From JALZAA01 sp046724655 (GTDB taxonomy: Bacteria; Actinomycetota; Acidimicrobiia; IMCC26256; JACDBD01), in assembly GCA_046724655.1 (NCBI GenBank), contig JBKOWY010000025.1:1-5739 (forward strand): a DNA stretch of 5,739 nucleotides, read 5' to 3'. Of the stretch, positions 1 through 5,541 are shown piece by piece (positions within the stretch are counted from its first letter, which is position 1; every line of letters starts with the position of its first letter). Position numbers and translations under genes: made by a program. The notes under the pieces are model-generated. The model was not told the origin of the DNA and did no database searches. It worked only from the letters and a program-made list of their open reading frames with translations.

Positions 1-138
1 CGAAAAGAGGACGAAGGTGACGATCAGCAGCCACGACACGAACAGTTCCGAGCCGGTGGACTTGGGCGCCGTCCACTGCGGCTGCGAACTCCCGGGCGGC
101 GGCTGTTGTGCGGGCTGTGTGGGTTGGGTGTCGGTCAT
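1..138 (-). CDS. N-terminal fragment of a small-headed membrane protein, function unknown
   Basis: The first 46 codons of a minus-strand gene are present; the rest lies beyond the left edge. The start is an ATG at 138-136 with a good Shine-Dalgarno sequence (GGAAGGA, then CAGCG) just before it, which is the main reason to call it real. The N-terminus (MTDTQPTQPA, then QQPPPG) is rich in Pro, Gln and Thr and looks disordered and cytoplasmic. It is followed by TAPKSTGSEL and then a hydrophobic run, from about residue 32 to the edge (LFVSWLLIVTFVLFS), that reads as the start of a transmembrane helix. A soluble Pro/Gln-rich head before a membrane segment is common in small actinobacterial membrane proteins, but this fragment is too short to name a family. 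It is 405 bp downstream of the hydrolase gene on the same strand, so it probably has its own promoter, though I could not pick one out. Confidence 0.7.
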   Translation of the reverse strand, partial: MTDTQPTQPAQQPPPGSSQPQWTAPKSTGSELFVSWLLIVTFVLFS

Positions 139-543
139 CGCTGTCCTTCCCCCGCGTTCCGAACAATCAAGACAGTCTTCGCGCCGTCCCCGTCCACATC
201 AAGCGATGCACCCACAAGCGCCAGCGAATTTCGGTGCCGACCGTGCCGCCCGGCCGCGGAGGACCGGTTAACGGGGCGGTACGGCCGACACGCTATTCGC
301 TACGAAGCCGAGCAGCACCCACTCGCTGCTTGCGATGCTCGCCCAGCGCCGCACAGAACGACGCGTCAGCCGGCAGTCGAACCGAGCGCAGAACCGGCGT
401 TCCGTGCTGTCGGGCGATACGAGCGCGCATACGTGCCGATCGGTACGCCCTGATCGATCCGGCTGCCGACGAGTTCTGTCGCGTGTGTCTGTACCTCTTG
501 GAAGAGCGCGGGCCGGCAGTCGTGGACGCGGACGGCCCACGTG
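139..543. other. Intergenic stretch without a recognisable gene
   Basis: No gene is called in these 405 bp, which lie between the stop of the alpha/beta hydrolase gene and the start of the membrane-protein gene. The open frames here translate to Arg/Pro/Ser-rich strings with no domain-like pattern and no ribosome binding site, as expected of non-coding GC-rich DNA. The minus-strand Shine-Dalgarno sequence of the membrane-protein gene is at the left end (about 144-150). A GC-rich inverted repeat (GGGCCG at 510-515 with CGGCCC at 533-538) lies just past the hydrolase stop, but it has a 17-nt loop and no T-tract. I see no tRNA and no clear sigma-factor box. Confidence 0.5.
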
Positions 544-1413
544 CTAGGCAAGGAACGAGAACAACTCCTCGACCGTCTCCTGCGGCCTTTCTTCGGCGAT
601 GAAGTGGCCGCAGTCGAGCGCCCGGCCGTGGAAGTCGGGGCGGCGTCGCCGCCAGATCGCCTCGACGTCGTACTGCGTGCCGAGCCCGCCCGCGCTCCAG
701 AGCACGAGAAGCGGGCAGTGCAATTGCCCGTCGCCATCGTCGTGGTCGTGGATCAGATCGATGGTGGCGCCGGCGCGGTAGTCCTCGCAGGTGGAGTGAA
801 TGGTTGCGGCGTCAAAGCAGCGTACGTATTCGGTGACAGCGTCGTCGGCGAGCGCACCCGGCGTGGAGCACCACTCGTCCAATGTCCACCGCAGGTAGAA
901 CTCCGGGTCGGAGCCGATTAGGCGTTCGGGCAGGTCGAACGGTTGGGTGAGAAAGAAGTACCGCCATACGGTTCGGGCGCGCGCGTTGTCCACCGTTCCG
1001 TAGATGATGGTAGTGGGCACGATGTCGAGTATCCCGAGCCGCGTCACGGCAGCCGGATGGTCGAGCGCCATTCGGAGCGCGACCCGTGCGCCGCGGTCAT
1101 GGGCGACGACAGCGAAGCGGTTGAAGCCGAGGGCGCGCATGACCGCCAGTTGATCCTGGGCCATCGTCCGTTTCGAGTAGCCAGCGTGGTCGTCTCCGCC
1201 GGAGGGCTTGTCGCTCTCGCCGTAACCGCGGAGATCGGTGCAGACGACGGTGAACCGGTCGACGAGGGCGGGCGCCACGCGGTGCCACATGACATGCGTC
1301 TGTGGATATCCGTGGAGAAGGAGAAGGGGCGGGCCACTGCCGGCGTGCGCGACGCGCACGCGGATGCCGTTTGCGGTGACGAGCGTGCTCGAGAACTCAA
1401 CGAGTAGAGGCAT
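544..1413 (-). CDS. Alpha/beta hydrolase, fluoroacetate dehalogenase-like, with altered halide pocket
   Basis: A complete alpha/beta-hydrolase of 289 residues, close to the usual 290-305 of haloacetate dehalogenases. In order: oxyanion-side motif HGYP (34-37), DLRGYGESDKP (60-70), nucleophile motif HDRGAR (105-110) with Asp106, LDHP (117-120), acid Asp130 in ILDI, cap segment around QPFDLPERLIG, Trp181, CEDYRAGA with Tyr212, and catalytic His270 in CGHF. Fluoroacetate dehalogenases use an Asp nucleophile, two Arg that hold the substrate carboxylate (here Arg107 and Arg110), and a His-Trp-Tyr set that binds the halide. Tyr212 is kept, but the His-Trp pair before xFLxQP is Arg151-Tyr152. It may therefore act on another small acid, ester or epoxide by the same Asp-ester chemistry; I infer it is probably not an efficient defluorinase. 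The ATG at 1413 is preferred over a GTG at 1422 because AGGGTGG lies 5 nt before the ATG. No signal peptide is visible, so it should be cytoplasmic. The beta-helix gene ends 92 bp upstream on the same strand, so they may share a transcript. Confidence 0.9.
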   Translation of the reverse strand: MPLLVEFSSTLVTANGIRVRVAHAGSGPPLLLLHGYPQTHVMWHRVAPALVDRFTVVCTDLRGYGESDKPSGGDDHAGYSKRTMAQDQLAVMRALGFNRFAVVAHDRGARVALRMALDHPAAVTRLGILDIVPTTIIYGTVDNARARTVWRYFFLTQPFDLPERLIGSDPEFYLRWTLDEWCSTPGALADDAVTEYVRCFDAATIHSTCEDYRAGATIDLIHDHDDGDGQLHCPLLVLWSAGGLGTQYDVEAIWRRRRPDFHGRALDCGHFIAEERPQETVEELFSFLA

Positions 1414-1505
1414 GCACGCCACCCTACGAGTACGCGGCCACGTTGTGCCGGCGCGTGCGATCCGGGGACGGTCCTCCCCTCGGCGTGACGTCCGGCGAGC
1501 GCGCC

Positions 1506-2120
1506 TCAGCGGATAGCCGTGTCGCTCCAGCTGTGCGCCTCGGCAAGCAGTTTCGCGATGACGGCTTCGTGGAGCGTCGCCTGATCGGCCTCGGACGTTC
1601 CGAACGCCCGATCGAAGAAGTCGGCGGTCGCCAGCAGGTCACGGGTGCGTTCGACGTCGGCGGTGGTCATAAAACCGTCGCCGTCGGGAACGGCAACGTG
1701 CCGCATACCGACCCGGGCAAGCTCGGGAAGCTTCGTGCCGGCGTGGACGATTGCTCCCACCCCAATTCGACATCCCTCAGCGACAACCGCGCCTTGGAGC
1801 ATGATGACGCCGGTGGCGATGTAGCAGTTGGATCCGATGTGACAGCCCGACAAGGTGCACTGCGGTGCAACCAGGGTTCTCGGCCCCACGGTCAGGGAGA
1901 AGCCCGGTCGGCTATCTCCACCCACCGACCGCAGGACACTGCCAGCGAAAATCACCGTCTCGTCCTCTACCGTGACTGGCGGACCGCTGCTCTCGATCAC
2001 CACGTTGTGGTCGATGTAGCAGCCCCGTCCGATCGAGACTGCCCCGACGAGCGATGCCGAGTCGGCTACGGACGCGCCGGGTTCGACCGTCGGCCGTGCC
2101 CCGTTTCGTTCGAACAGCAT
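1506..2120 (-). CDS. Left-handed beta-helix protein, gamma-carbonic-anhydrase-like, probably without the zinc site
   Basis: A 204-residue protein built mainly of hexapeptide turns: ASLVGAVSIGRGCYI (22-36), TVEDETVIFAGSVL (50-63), LTVGPRTLVAPQCTL (76-90), HIGSNCYIATGVI (94-106), AVVAEGCRIGVGAIVHAGTKL (111-131, spaced IG/VG repeats). The helix is followed by a C-terminal alpha-helical tail (about 152-197), the layout of gamma-carbonic-anhydrase-like proteins, which form trimers. In the archaeal enzyme Cam, as I recall it, zinc ligands sit in VVLH and AHQSQVHG. The matching segments here read VVIE (Glu43) and APQCTLSG (Pro86, Ser91), so all three His seem lost. It is therefore more likely a structural, binding or acyl-transferase-like relative than an active anhydrase. 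The start is ATG at 2120: AAAGGGG lies about 6 nt upstream. The frame stays open to a possible start at 2252, but that extension is Arg/Gly-rich and unlike the family. Probably cytoplasmic. Confidence 0.85.
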   Translation of the reverse strand: MLFERNGARPTVEPGASVADSASLVGAVSIGRGCYIDHNVVIESSGPPVTVEDETVIFAGSVLRSVGGDSRPGFSLTVGPRTLVAPQCTLSGCHIGSNCYIATGVIMLQGAVVAEGCRIGVGAIVHAGTKLPELARVGMRHVAVPDGDGFMTTADVERTRDLLATADFFDRAFGTSEADQATLHEAVIAKLLAEAHSWSDTAIR

Positions 2121-2145
2121 TGACGTCCCCTTTCTGAGACCACTA

Positions 2146-2174
2146 CGAGTTCCACTCGCACGTACTACTCGCAC
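2146..2174. repeat. 13-bp tandem repeat with an overlapping inverted repeat upstream of the beta-helix gene
   Basis: Two adjacent 13-bp units on the plus strand, GTTCCACTCGCAC (2149-2161) and GTACTACTCGCAC (2162-2174), match at 11 of 13 positions. Overlapping the first is an inverted repeat CGAGT-TCC-ACTCG (2146-2158). They lie 26-54 bp upstream of the beta-helix ATG at 2120, where a repressor or activator would bind. This is a candidate operator by position and symmetry only. No clear -35/-10 pair was found nearby, and the repeat may be chance in GC-rich DNA. Confidence 0.3.
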
Positions 2175-2256
2175 CTCGGCGGCGAGGGTTCCGGCGCGCG
2201 TGCCCACGCTGCGTCGACCAGATTGTCCGACAGTCCAAACCGAATCGATCACACCG

Positions 2257-2617
2257 GTGACGTTCGACCCGCCCGCCCCACGAGCCGCCGACCATCAAAA
2301 GCGCGAGTTGACCTGGGCCGAAGCTGGCGCCCCTTCAACACGCCCAACCAGCCGTACGCCGTCGCGGACAAGATCGCCGAAGCCGTGCAGGCGACCGCGC
2401 CGTTCCACCTCCTGGGCGGCGACGAGTCGCCCAGATGTGCTGGGACGCCCCCCGGCGAGATCGGCGCGCGTCTCGCCGGCGGGCGCGGCGCGATCGACCT
2501 TCATGGCCGACGACGTCGCCATAGTCGAGCGCATCTACGACCTCGCCGACTTCGGCCTCGACCCCGCCGAGCGCCGGAACGCGCTGCGACCGCTTTGGCT
2601 CCACCGGAGAGACGTAA
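2257..2617 (+). pseudogene. Frameshifted plus-strand gene remnant, family not recognised
   Basis: The gap between the beta-helix and GH15 genes carries plus-strand coding signal split over all three frames. From a GTG at 2257, one frame reads MTFDPPAP...RELTWAEAGA to about 2331. At the C-run 2330-2333 it continues in another frame as PFNTPNQPYAVADKIAEAVQ and then FHLLGGDE to about 2425. VAQMCWDAP follows in the third frame (2426-2452). GEIGARLAGGRGAIDL (2454-2501) comes after the C-run 2448-2453. Then come ADDVAIVERIYDLADFGLDP and AERRNALR (2506-about 2588), and finally DRFGSTGET and TAA (2615-2617). Over 2331-2431, 33 of 34 third positions are G or C, with lower values at positions 1 and 2; 2503-2610 is similar. 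This is a strong plus-strand coding pattern. The joined product would be about 120 residues, ending 16 bp from the convergent stop of the GH15 gene. It is either a decayed gene or one with several indel errors in the sequence. I do not recognise the family. Confidence 0.4.
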
Positions 2618-2633
2618 CGCGCTCGAGCGTCGC

Positions 2634-4412
2634 CTACCGGCGGACGGCCTGGTCGATGAAGCTGGCCGCCTGGATAAGGGCCAGGTGGCTGAACGCCTGT
2701 GGGAAGTTCCCGACCTGGCGCCGGCGGGGCACGTCGTACTCCTCGGCGAGGAGCCCGACGTCGTTGGCCAGCGCGACGAGTCGCTCGAACAGCGTCCGCG
2801 CCTCGCCGACCCGCCCGTTGAGCGCCAGCGCGCTCACGAGCCAGAACGAGCAGGCGAGGAACTGCCCTTCGGTCCCCGGCAGACCGTCGTCCGTCTCGGA
2901 GGTCGAGTAACGAGCGATGAACCCATCGTGAGAGAGGTCGGCGCGCACCGCGTCGATCGTCCCGGTCACGCGCTCGTCGTCGCCGGGGAGGAAACCCATG
3001 ATCGGGATGAGGAGCGTGCTCGCGTCGAGCTCCTTCGAGCCGTAGTACTGCGTGAAGGTGTTGCGGGCGGGGTCGTATCCTCGCTCGCAAACCTCGTGGT
3101 GTATTTGCTGTCGGACGCGCTTCCAGCGATCAATCGGAGCGTCGTGCCGGAACTGCTCTGCCAAGACAATGAACCGGTCGAGCGCCACCCATGCCATCAC
3201 CTTCGAGTGTGTGAAGTGGCGCCGCGGGCCCCTCGCCTCCCAGATGCCGTCGTCGGGCTCGTGCCAGATCTTCTCGACGTGCTCGATCAACTGTCGAACA
3301 CGCTCGACCCCCGTCGGTGGCGGCACGCCCAGGTGCTGGAAGGCTACCGCCACGACGTCGGCGACCTCTCCGTAGACGTCGAGCTGGAACTGCTCCGAGG
3401 CTTCGTTGCCGATCCTTACGGGGCGCGACCCTTCGTAGCCCAGTAGCTCAGGGACCTCGAACTCGGTGAGGCGTCGTTCGCCGGCGACGCCGTACATGAT
3501 CTTCATCGCCGCCGGGTCGCCAGTGGCGGTTCGCCAGGCGTAGTCCCTGAAGGCGAGCGCTTCCTCTGTGTAGCCGCCGATGAGGAGGGCGTTGAGCGTG
3601 AGCACCGAGTCGCGCAGCCAGCAGTAGCGATAGTCCCAATTGCGGACGCCACCGATGTCCTCCGGGAGGGATGTGGTCGGCGCCGCGACCAAGGCGCCCG
3701 TGACCTCGTGCGTCATCGCCTTGAGGACGATGAGCGATGTGCGGACCTCGTCGCTGTACTCGCCGTCGTAGGTGCAACGCCCAGACCACGCCCGCCACCA
3801 CGCCTCCGTGCGCGCAAGCGCCGAGTCGGCGTCCTCGATCGGCGCCGCCGGTTCGTAGGAGGGATGCCACGTCAGCACGAAGCGCTGGCGGGCGCCTTCG
3901 ATCGCCGTGAAGTCGGCGACTGCCTTGTCGTGATCGATCTGAAGCTCGAGTGGCGTGCTCAAGTGGAAGGCGTCGGGCCCCGCCGCCGCCTCTGCGCCAT
4001 CGTCGACCCGGTCGACCCACGGGACGATCGACGCATAGTCGGGACGCAGAGCGAGCTCGGTTCGCATCGGCACGCGACCCTCGAGCCCCTCGACGATGCG
4101 CACGAGTTGCGGCGCGCCCTCGCCACGGCGGGGCATGAAGTCGACGACGCGGGCGCGACCCTCGGGTGTCTCGAAGTCGGTTTCCAGCACGAGCGTGCCG
4201 GGCCGGTACCGCCAATGTGCCCGCCGCACCTCACTCGCTGGCGCGATCGCCCAGCGTCCGTGGCGCTCGTCTCCAAGGAGCGCCGCGAACACCGACGCCG
4301 AGTCGAAGCGAGGAAGGCAAAGCCAGTCGATCGATCCGTTCCGCCCGACGAGCGCGGCGGTCTGGAGATCGCCGATAAGCGCGTAATCCTCGATCAGCAA
4401 CGAGTCCTCCAT
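2634..4412 (-). CDS. Glycoside hydrolase family 15 protein (trehalase/glucoamylase-like)
   Basis: A complete 592-residue GH15 enzyme, an inverting exo-hydrolase of alpha-glucosidic bonds; mycobacterial relatives are trehalases, others glucoamylases or glucodextranases. The N-terminal beta-sandwich domain opens with LIEDYALIGDLQTAALVG and GSIDWLCLPRFDS (26-38). The (alpha/alpha)6 catalytic domain has GGVRNWDYRYCWLRDS (254-269), GNEASEQFQLDVYGEV (335-350), DDGIWEARG (387-395) with likely general acid Glu392, HFTHSKVMAWVALDR (399-413), GTEGQFLACSFW (513-524) with likely base Glu515, and the C-terminal family signature NFPQAFSHLALI (569-580). No catalytic residue appears to be missing. There is no signal peptide, so it should act in the cytoplasm, favouring trehalose or a storage glucan; the exact substrate cannot be read from sequence. 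The ATG at 4412 matches the family's usual start shortly before IEDYALIGD and has GGTGA upstream. An in-frame ATG at 4508 would add 32 residues with poor codon bias and no ribosome site. It stands alone, 244 bp after the 78-aa gene. Confidence 0.95.
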   Translation of the reverse strand: MEDSLLIEDYALIGDLQTAALVGRNGSIDWLCLPRFDSASVFAALLGDERHGRWAIAPASEVRRAHWRYRPGTLVLETDFETPEGRARVVDFMPRRGEGAPQLVRIVEGLEGRVPMRTELALRPDYASIVPWVDRVDDGAEAAAGPDAFHLSTPLELQIDHDKAVADFTAIEGARQRFVLTWHPSYEPAAPIEDADSALARTEAWWRAWSGRCTYDGEYSDEVRTSLIVLKAMTHEVTGALVAAPTTSLPEDIGGVRNWDYRYCWLRDSVLTLNALLIGGYTEEALAFRDYAWRTATGDPAAMKIMYGVAGERRLTEFEVPELLGYEGSRPVRIGNEASEQFQLDVYGEVADVVAVAFQHLGVPPPTGVERVRQLIEHVEKIWHEPDDGIWEARGPRRHFTHSKVMAWVALDRFIVLAEQFRHDAPIDRWKRVRQQIHHEVCERGYDPARNTFTQYYGSKELDASTLLIPIMGFLPGDDERVTGTIDAVRADLSHDGFIARYSTSETDDGLPGTEGQFLACSFWLVSALALNGRVGEARTLFERLVALANDVGLLAEEYDVPRRRQVGNFPQAFSHLALIQAASFIDQAVRR

Positions 4413-4456
4413 TGTTCGTTCACCCGGCGCGAGAAACGCGTCGATCCGGTCGGTAC

Positions 4457-4468
4457 ATCTTGCAAGAT
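4457..4468. promoter_or_regulatory. Perfect 12-bp palindrome before the GH15 gene, candidate operator
   Basis: ATCTTGCAAGAT is a perfect palindrome centred 50 bp upstream of the GH15 ATG at 4412, within the 244-bp gap 4413-4656 that otherwise holds no gene. Palindromes with a TTGCAA core are typical of sugar-responsive repressor sites, which would suit a carbohydrate enzyme, but no regulator gene is in the window. A TANNNT hexamer (TACCAT, minus strand 4526-4521) could be a -10 box, which would place the palindrome downstream of the transcript start. I found no good -35. The role is inferred from position and symmetry only. Confidence 0.35.
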
Positions 4469-4656
4469 CACCCAGCTCATGGGCGACGTGAATCGGCACG
4501 TGGGGCAAGAGCTCGACACGATGGTATGGAACATTTCGAGCCCCCGATACGCCGTGTAGGAGCAGGCAACGTCAGGCGCTCTTCAGAGAGACCTCGGAGG
4601 CTACGGAAGACCCAACCCGATCCGTCGCGCTCGCCCGCGCGCATACTCGGTGTCGG

Positions 4657-4893
4657 TCATCTCACGGCTTCCCAGTCGTCGAGTGTGACATCGATGAGCT
4701 CGTACAGGCGTTGGGGGGCGTCTACATTGCGCGCTGCATCACGTACCGCCTCGAGCACGGCAACCGCAGTCTGGCGCCGAACCCACTGCTGCCCGGCGAT
4801 GAATCCGAGCGCGGCGTCGACAGCCGCGACTACTGCCTCGTCGGCTGCTGGCGGAGCAGTTTCGGCCTTGGTGCGGGGAGATCGGATTCTCAC
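4657..4893 (-). CDS. Small conserved-looking helical protein, unknown function
   Basis: A 78-residue protein I do not recognise. The first 17 residues are basic or Pro/Ala-rich (MRIRSPRTKAETAPPAA). The rest is a run of amphipathic helices: DEAVVAAVDAALGFI, then QQWVRRQTAVAVLEAVRDAA, then QRLYELIDVTLDDWEAVR. This is regular for a small folded helical bundle or a protein-binding domain. No membrane segment, Cys motif or signal peptide is visible. The GTG at 4893 is chosen because AGGTGG lies 8 nt before it; an ATG at 4944 is possible but has no well-placed ribosome site and would overlap the upstream gene by 23 bp. From 4893 the gap to the upstream 82-aa gene is 28 bp, so the two are probably co-transcribed. 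It could be an accessory subunit of something encoded outside the window; the sequence does not show what. Confidence 0.65.
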   Translation of the reverse strand: MRIRSPRTKAETAPPAADEAVVAAVDAALGFIAGQQWVRRQTAVAVLEAVRDAARNVDAPQRLYELIDVTLDDWEAVR

Positions 4894-4921
4894 CGGGCGA
4901 CCCACCTGATCGTGTTCGCGA

Positions 4922-5170
4922 TCACCCGCTCTCACCGACCTCATCCAGGTCGGGATCCTGAGGCGGCGTGGCCGGCCCCGCGAGATCTTCGTTGAGCCGT
5001 TCCCACAGTGAGCGGGCCCAAGCGTTGATCTCTGGCCAGTCCCGCCAGAAGACCTCGAGGGTCGCCTCGTCGATCGCCTGCAGCGCTTCCTCGGGGGTCA
5101 CTTCATCGGCGACCGCGTCGAGACGAGAAAGCGCCGAAACCAGCCGGTCAGCGACTTCCTCTTCGGGCAT
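4922..5170 (-). CDS. Small acidic, Trp-rich helical protein, unknown function
   Basis: An 82-residue acidic protein of unknown family. It begins MPEEEVADRLVSALSRLDAV, continues VTPEEALQAIDEATLEVFWR, then a Trp-rich helix (Trp42, Trp45, Trp51, Trp56 in FWRDWPEINAWARSLWERLN) and an acidic, Pro-rich tail (about 66-82). The pattern suggests two or three amphipathic helices with an aromatic face, as in small soluble binding proteins. The frame stays open upstream to 5356, but that part is Arg-rich and shadow-like. The ATG at 5170 has only GAGG one base away, too close for normal Shine-Dalgarno use. It starts inside the 70-aa ORF (73 bp overlap), so it may be translated by coupling or from a leaderless transcript. 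It probably forms a pair with the 78-aa gene 28 bp downstream. Confidence 0.7.
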   Translation of the reverse strand: MPEEEVADRLVSALSRLDAVADEVTPEEALQAIDEATLEVFWRDWPEINAWARSLWERLNEDLAGPATPPQDPDLDEVGESG

Positions 5171-5310
5171 ACCTCGACAGTATGGCGCTTGTCGTCGAGC
5201 AACATTGCGGCGCCGACGGCGATCGCGTTCTCGTACGGACCGTGACCGATCTGGGCAGAAAGGTTCGCCAATTCGACGTGGAGCTCGTGTCGGTCGTCGG
5301 ATTCGGTCAC
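5098..5310 (-). CDS. Small hypothetical protein overlapping the 82-aa gene
   Basis: A 70-residue ORF from a GTG at 5310. Its first 46 residues look like real protein (MTESDDRHELHVELANLSAQ, then IGHGPYENAIAVGAAMLLDD). Over the first 42 codons after the start I counted 33 G/C third positions and 15 G/C second positions, the coding pattern of a GC-rich genome. The last 24 residues (from about Val47) run in the overlap with the 82-aa gene and are basic (CPKRKSLTGWFRRFL). The true product may therefore be shorter, or may once have continued into the 82-aa frame through a frameshift near 5170. No Shine-Dalgarno sequence precedes the GTG. The same frame continues upstream to a TGA at 5353-5355, but without another standard start codon. 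No family is recognised. Confidence 0.45.
   Translation of the reverse strand: MTESDDRHELHVELANLSAQIGHGPYENAIAVGAAMLLDDKRHTVEVCPKRKSLTGWFRRFLVSTRSPMK
5177..5182 (-). promoter_or_regulatory. Possible -10 box of a leaderless transcript for the 82-aa gene
   Basis: On the minus strand TACTGT is followed by six bases (CGAGGT) and then the ATG at 5170. Actinobacterial leaderless genes typically have a TANNNT -10 box about 6-8 nt before a start codon that is also the transcript start. This would explain the lack of a spaced Shine-Dalgarno sequence. The hexamer lies inside the 70-aa ORF and no good -35 is visible, so this is a weak call. Confidence 0.25.
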
Positions 5311-5352
5311 GAGCGAGAAGCGACGCGTAGGGCATTCGCTGAACGACCCCAG

Positions 5353-5520
5353 TCACTTGGCTTCGCGGTCACTGTCGGCGAACTCCGCGTAACCCTGATG
5401 CGCGTCCTCGAACGAGGCGGAGCCGAGACCGCGAAGCCGGACAGCATGGGCTCCTACCGTCTGACCGGCGACTGCTCGCTGAGCTGCATGCATGTAGGCG
5501 CACGGCGACCCGGTCCGCAC
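5353..5520 (-). CDS. Possible 55-aa small protein, unknown function
   Basis: A short minus-strand ORF from a GTG at 5520, preceded by GGAAGG with four bases between, to a TGA at 5353-5355. The product begins MRTGSPCAYMHAAQRAVAGQ and ends FEDAHQGYAEFADSDREAK. The C-terminal half (SASFEDAHQGYAEFADSDRE) is acidic, polar and protein-like. Third-position GC is about 71 percent, weaker than in its neighbours, and second-position GC is high, so the coding evidence is only moderate. An ATG at 5493 would give 46 residues. It lies in the same reading frame as the ORF before it (stop 5542) and the 70-aa ORF after it, separated only by stop codons. It could therefore be a piece of a decayed longer gene. 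Confidence 0.3.
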   Translation of the reverse strand: MRTGSPCAYMHAAQRAVAGQTVGAHAVRLRGLGSASFEDAHQGYAEFADSDREAK

Positions 5521-5541
5521 GAGCCCTTCCGGACGTTGTGC

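Noticed and set aside
510..538. GGGCCG/CGGCCC inverted repeat just after the hydrolase stop, as a terminator
   Set aside because: The stem is only 6 bp with a 17-nt loop and no T-tract follows.
108..602. Plus-strand 164-codon open frame near the left end
   Set aside because: Arg/Ala/Pro-rich translation without domain pattern or ribosome site; it overlaps the better-supported membrane-protein start and the hydrolase end.
1453..1490. GGGGA/TCCCC hairpin between the beta-helix and hydrolase genes, as a terminator
   Set aside because: A 5-bp stem without a T-tract is common by chance at this GC content, and the two genes may be co-transcribed.
2620..2629. CGCTCGAGCG palindrome next to the GH15 stop
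   Set aside because: Ten bases with no loop and no T-tract; too short to call a terminator or site.
2223..3446. Long plus-strand open frame (407 codons) across the GH15 gene
   Set aside because: From 2634 on it is antisense to a complete GH15 gene with all family motifs; its Arg/Pro-rich translation there is a GC-rich shadow. Only the part left of about 2500 contributes to the broken-gene call.
4413..4508. 32-residue N-terminal extension of GH15 from the ATG at 4508
   Set aside because: No ribosome site, third-position GC about 59 percent, and family members start shortly before IEDYALIGD.
3708..4559. Plus-strand open frame of 283 codons antisense to GH15
   Set aside because: No ribosome site, low-complexity translation, and it is fully covered by GH15 coding sequence on the other strand.
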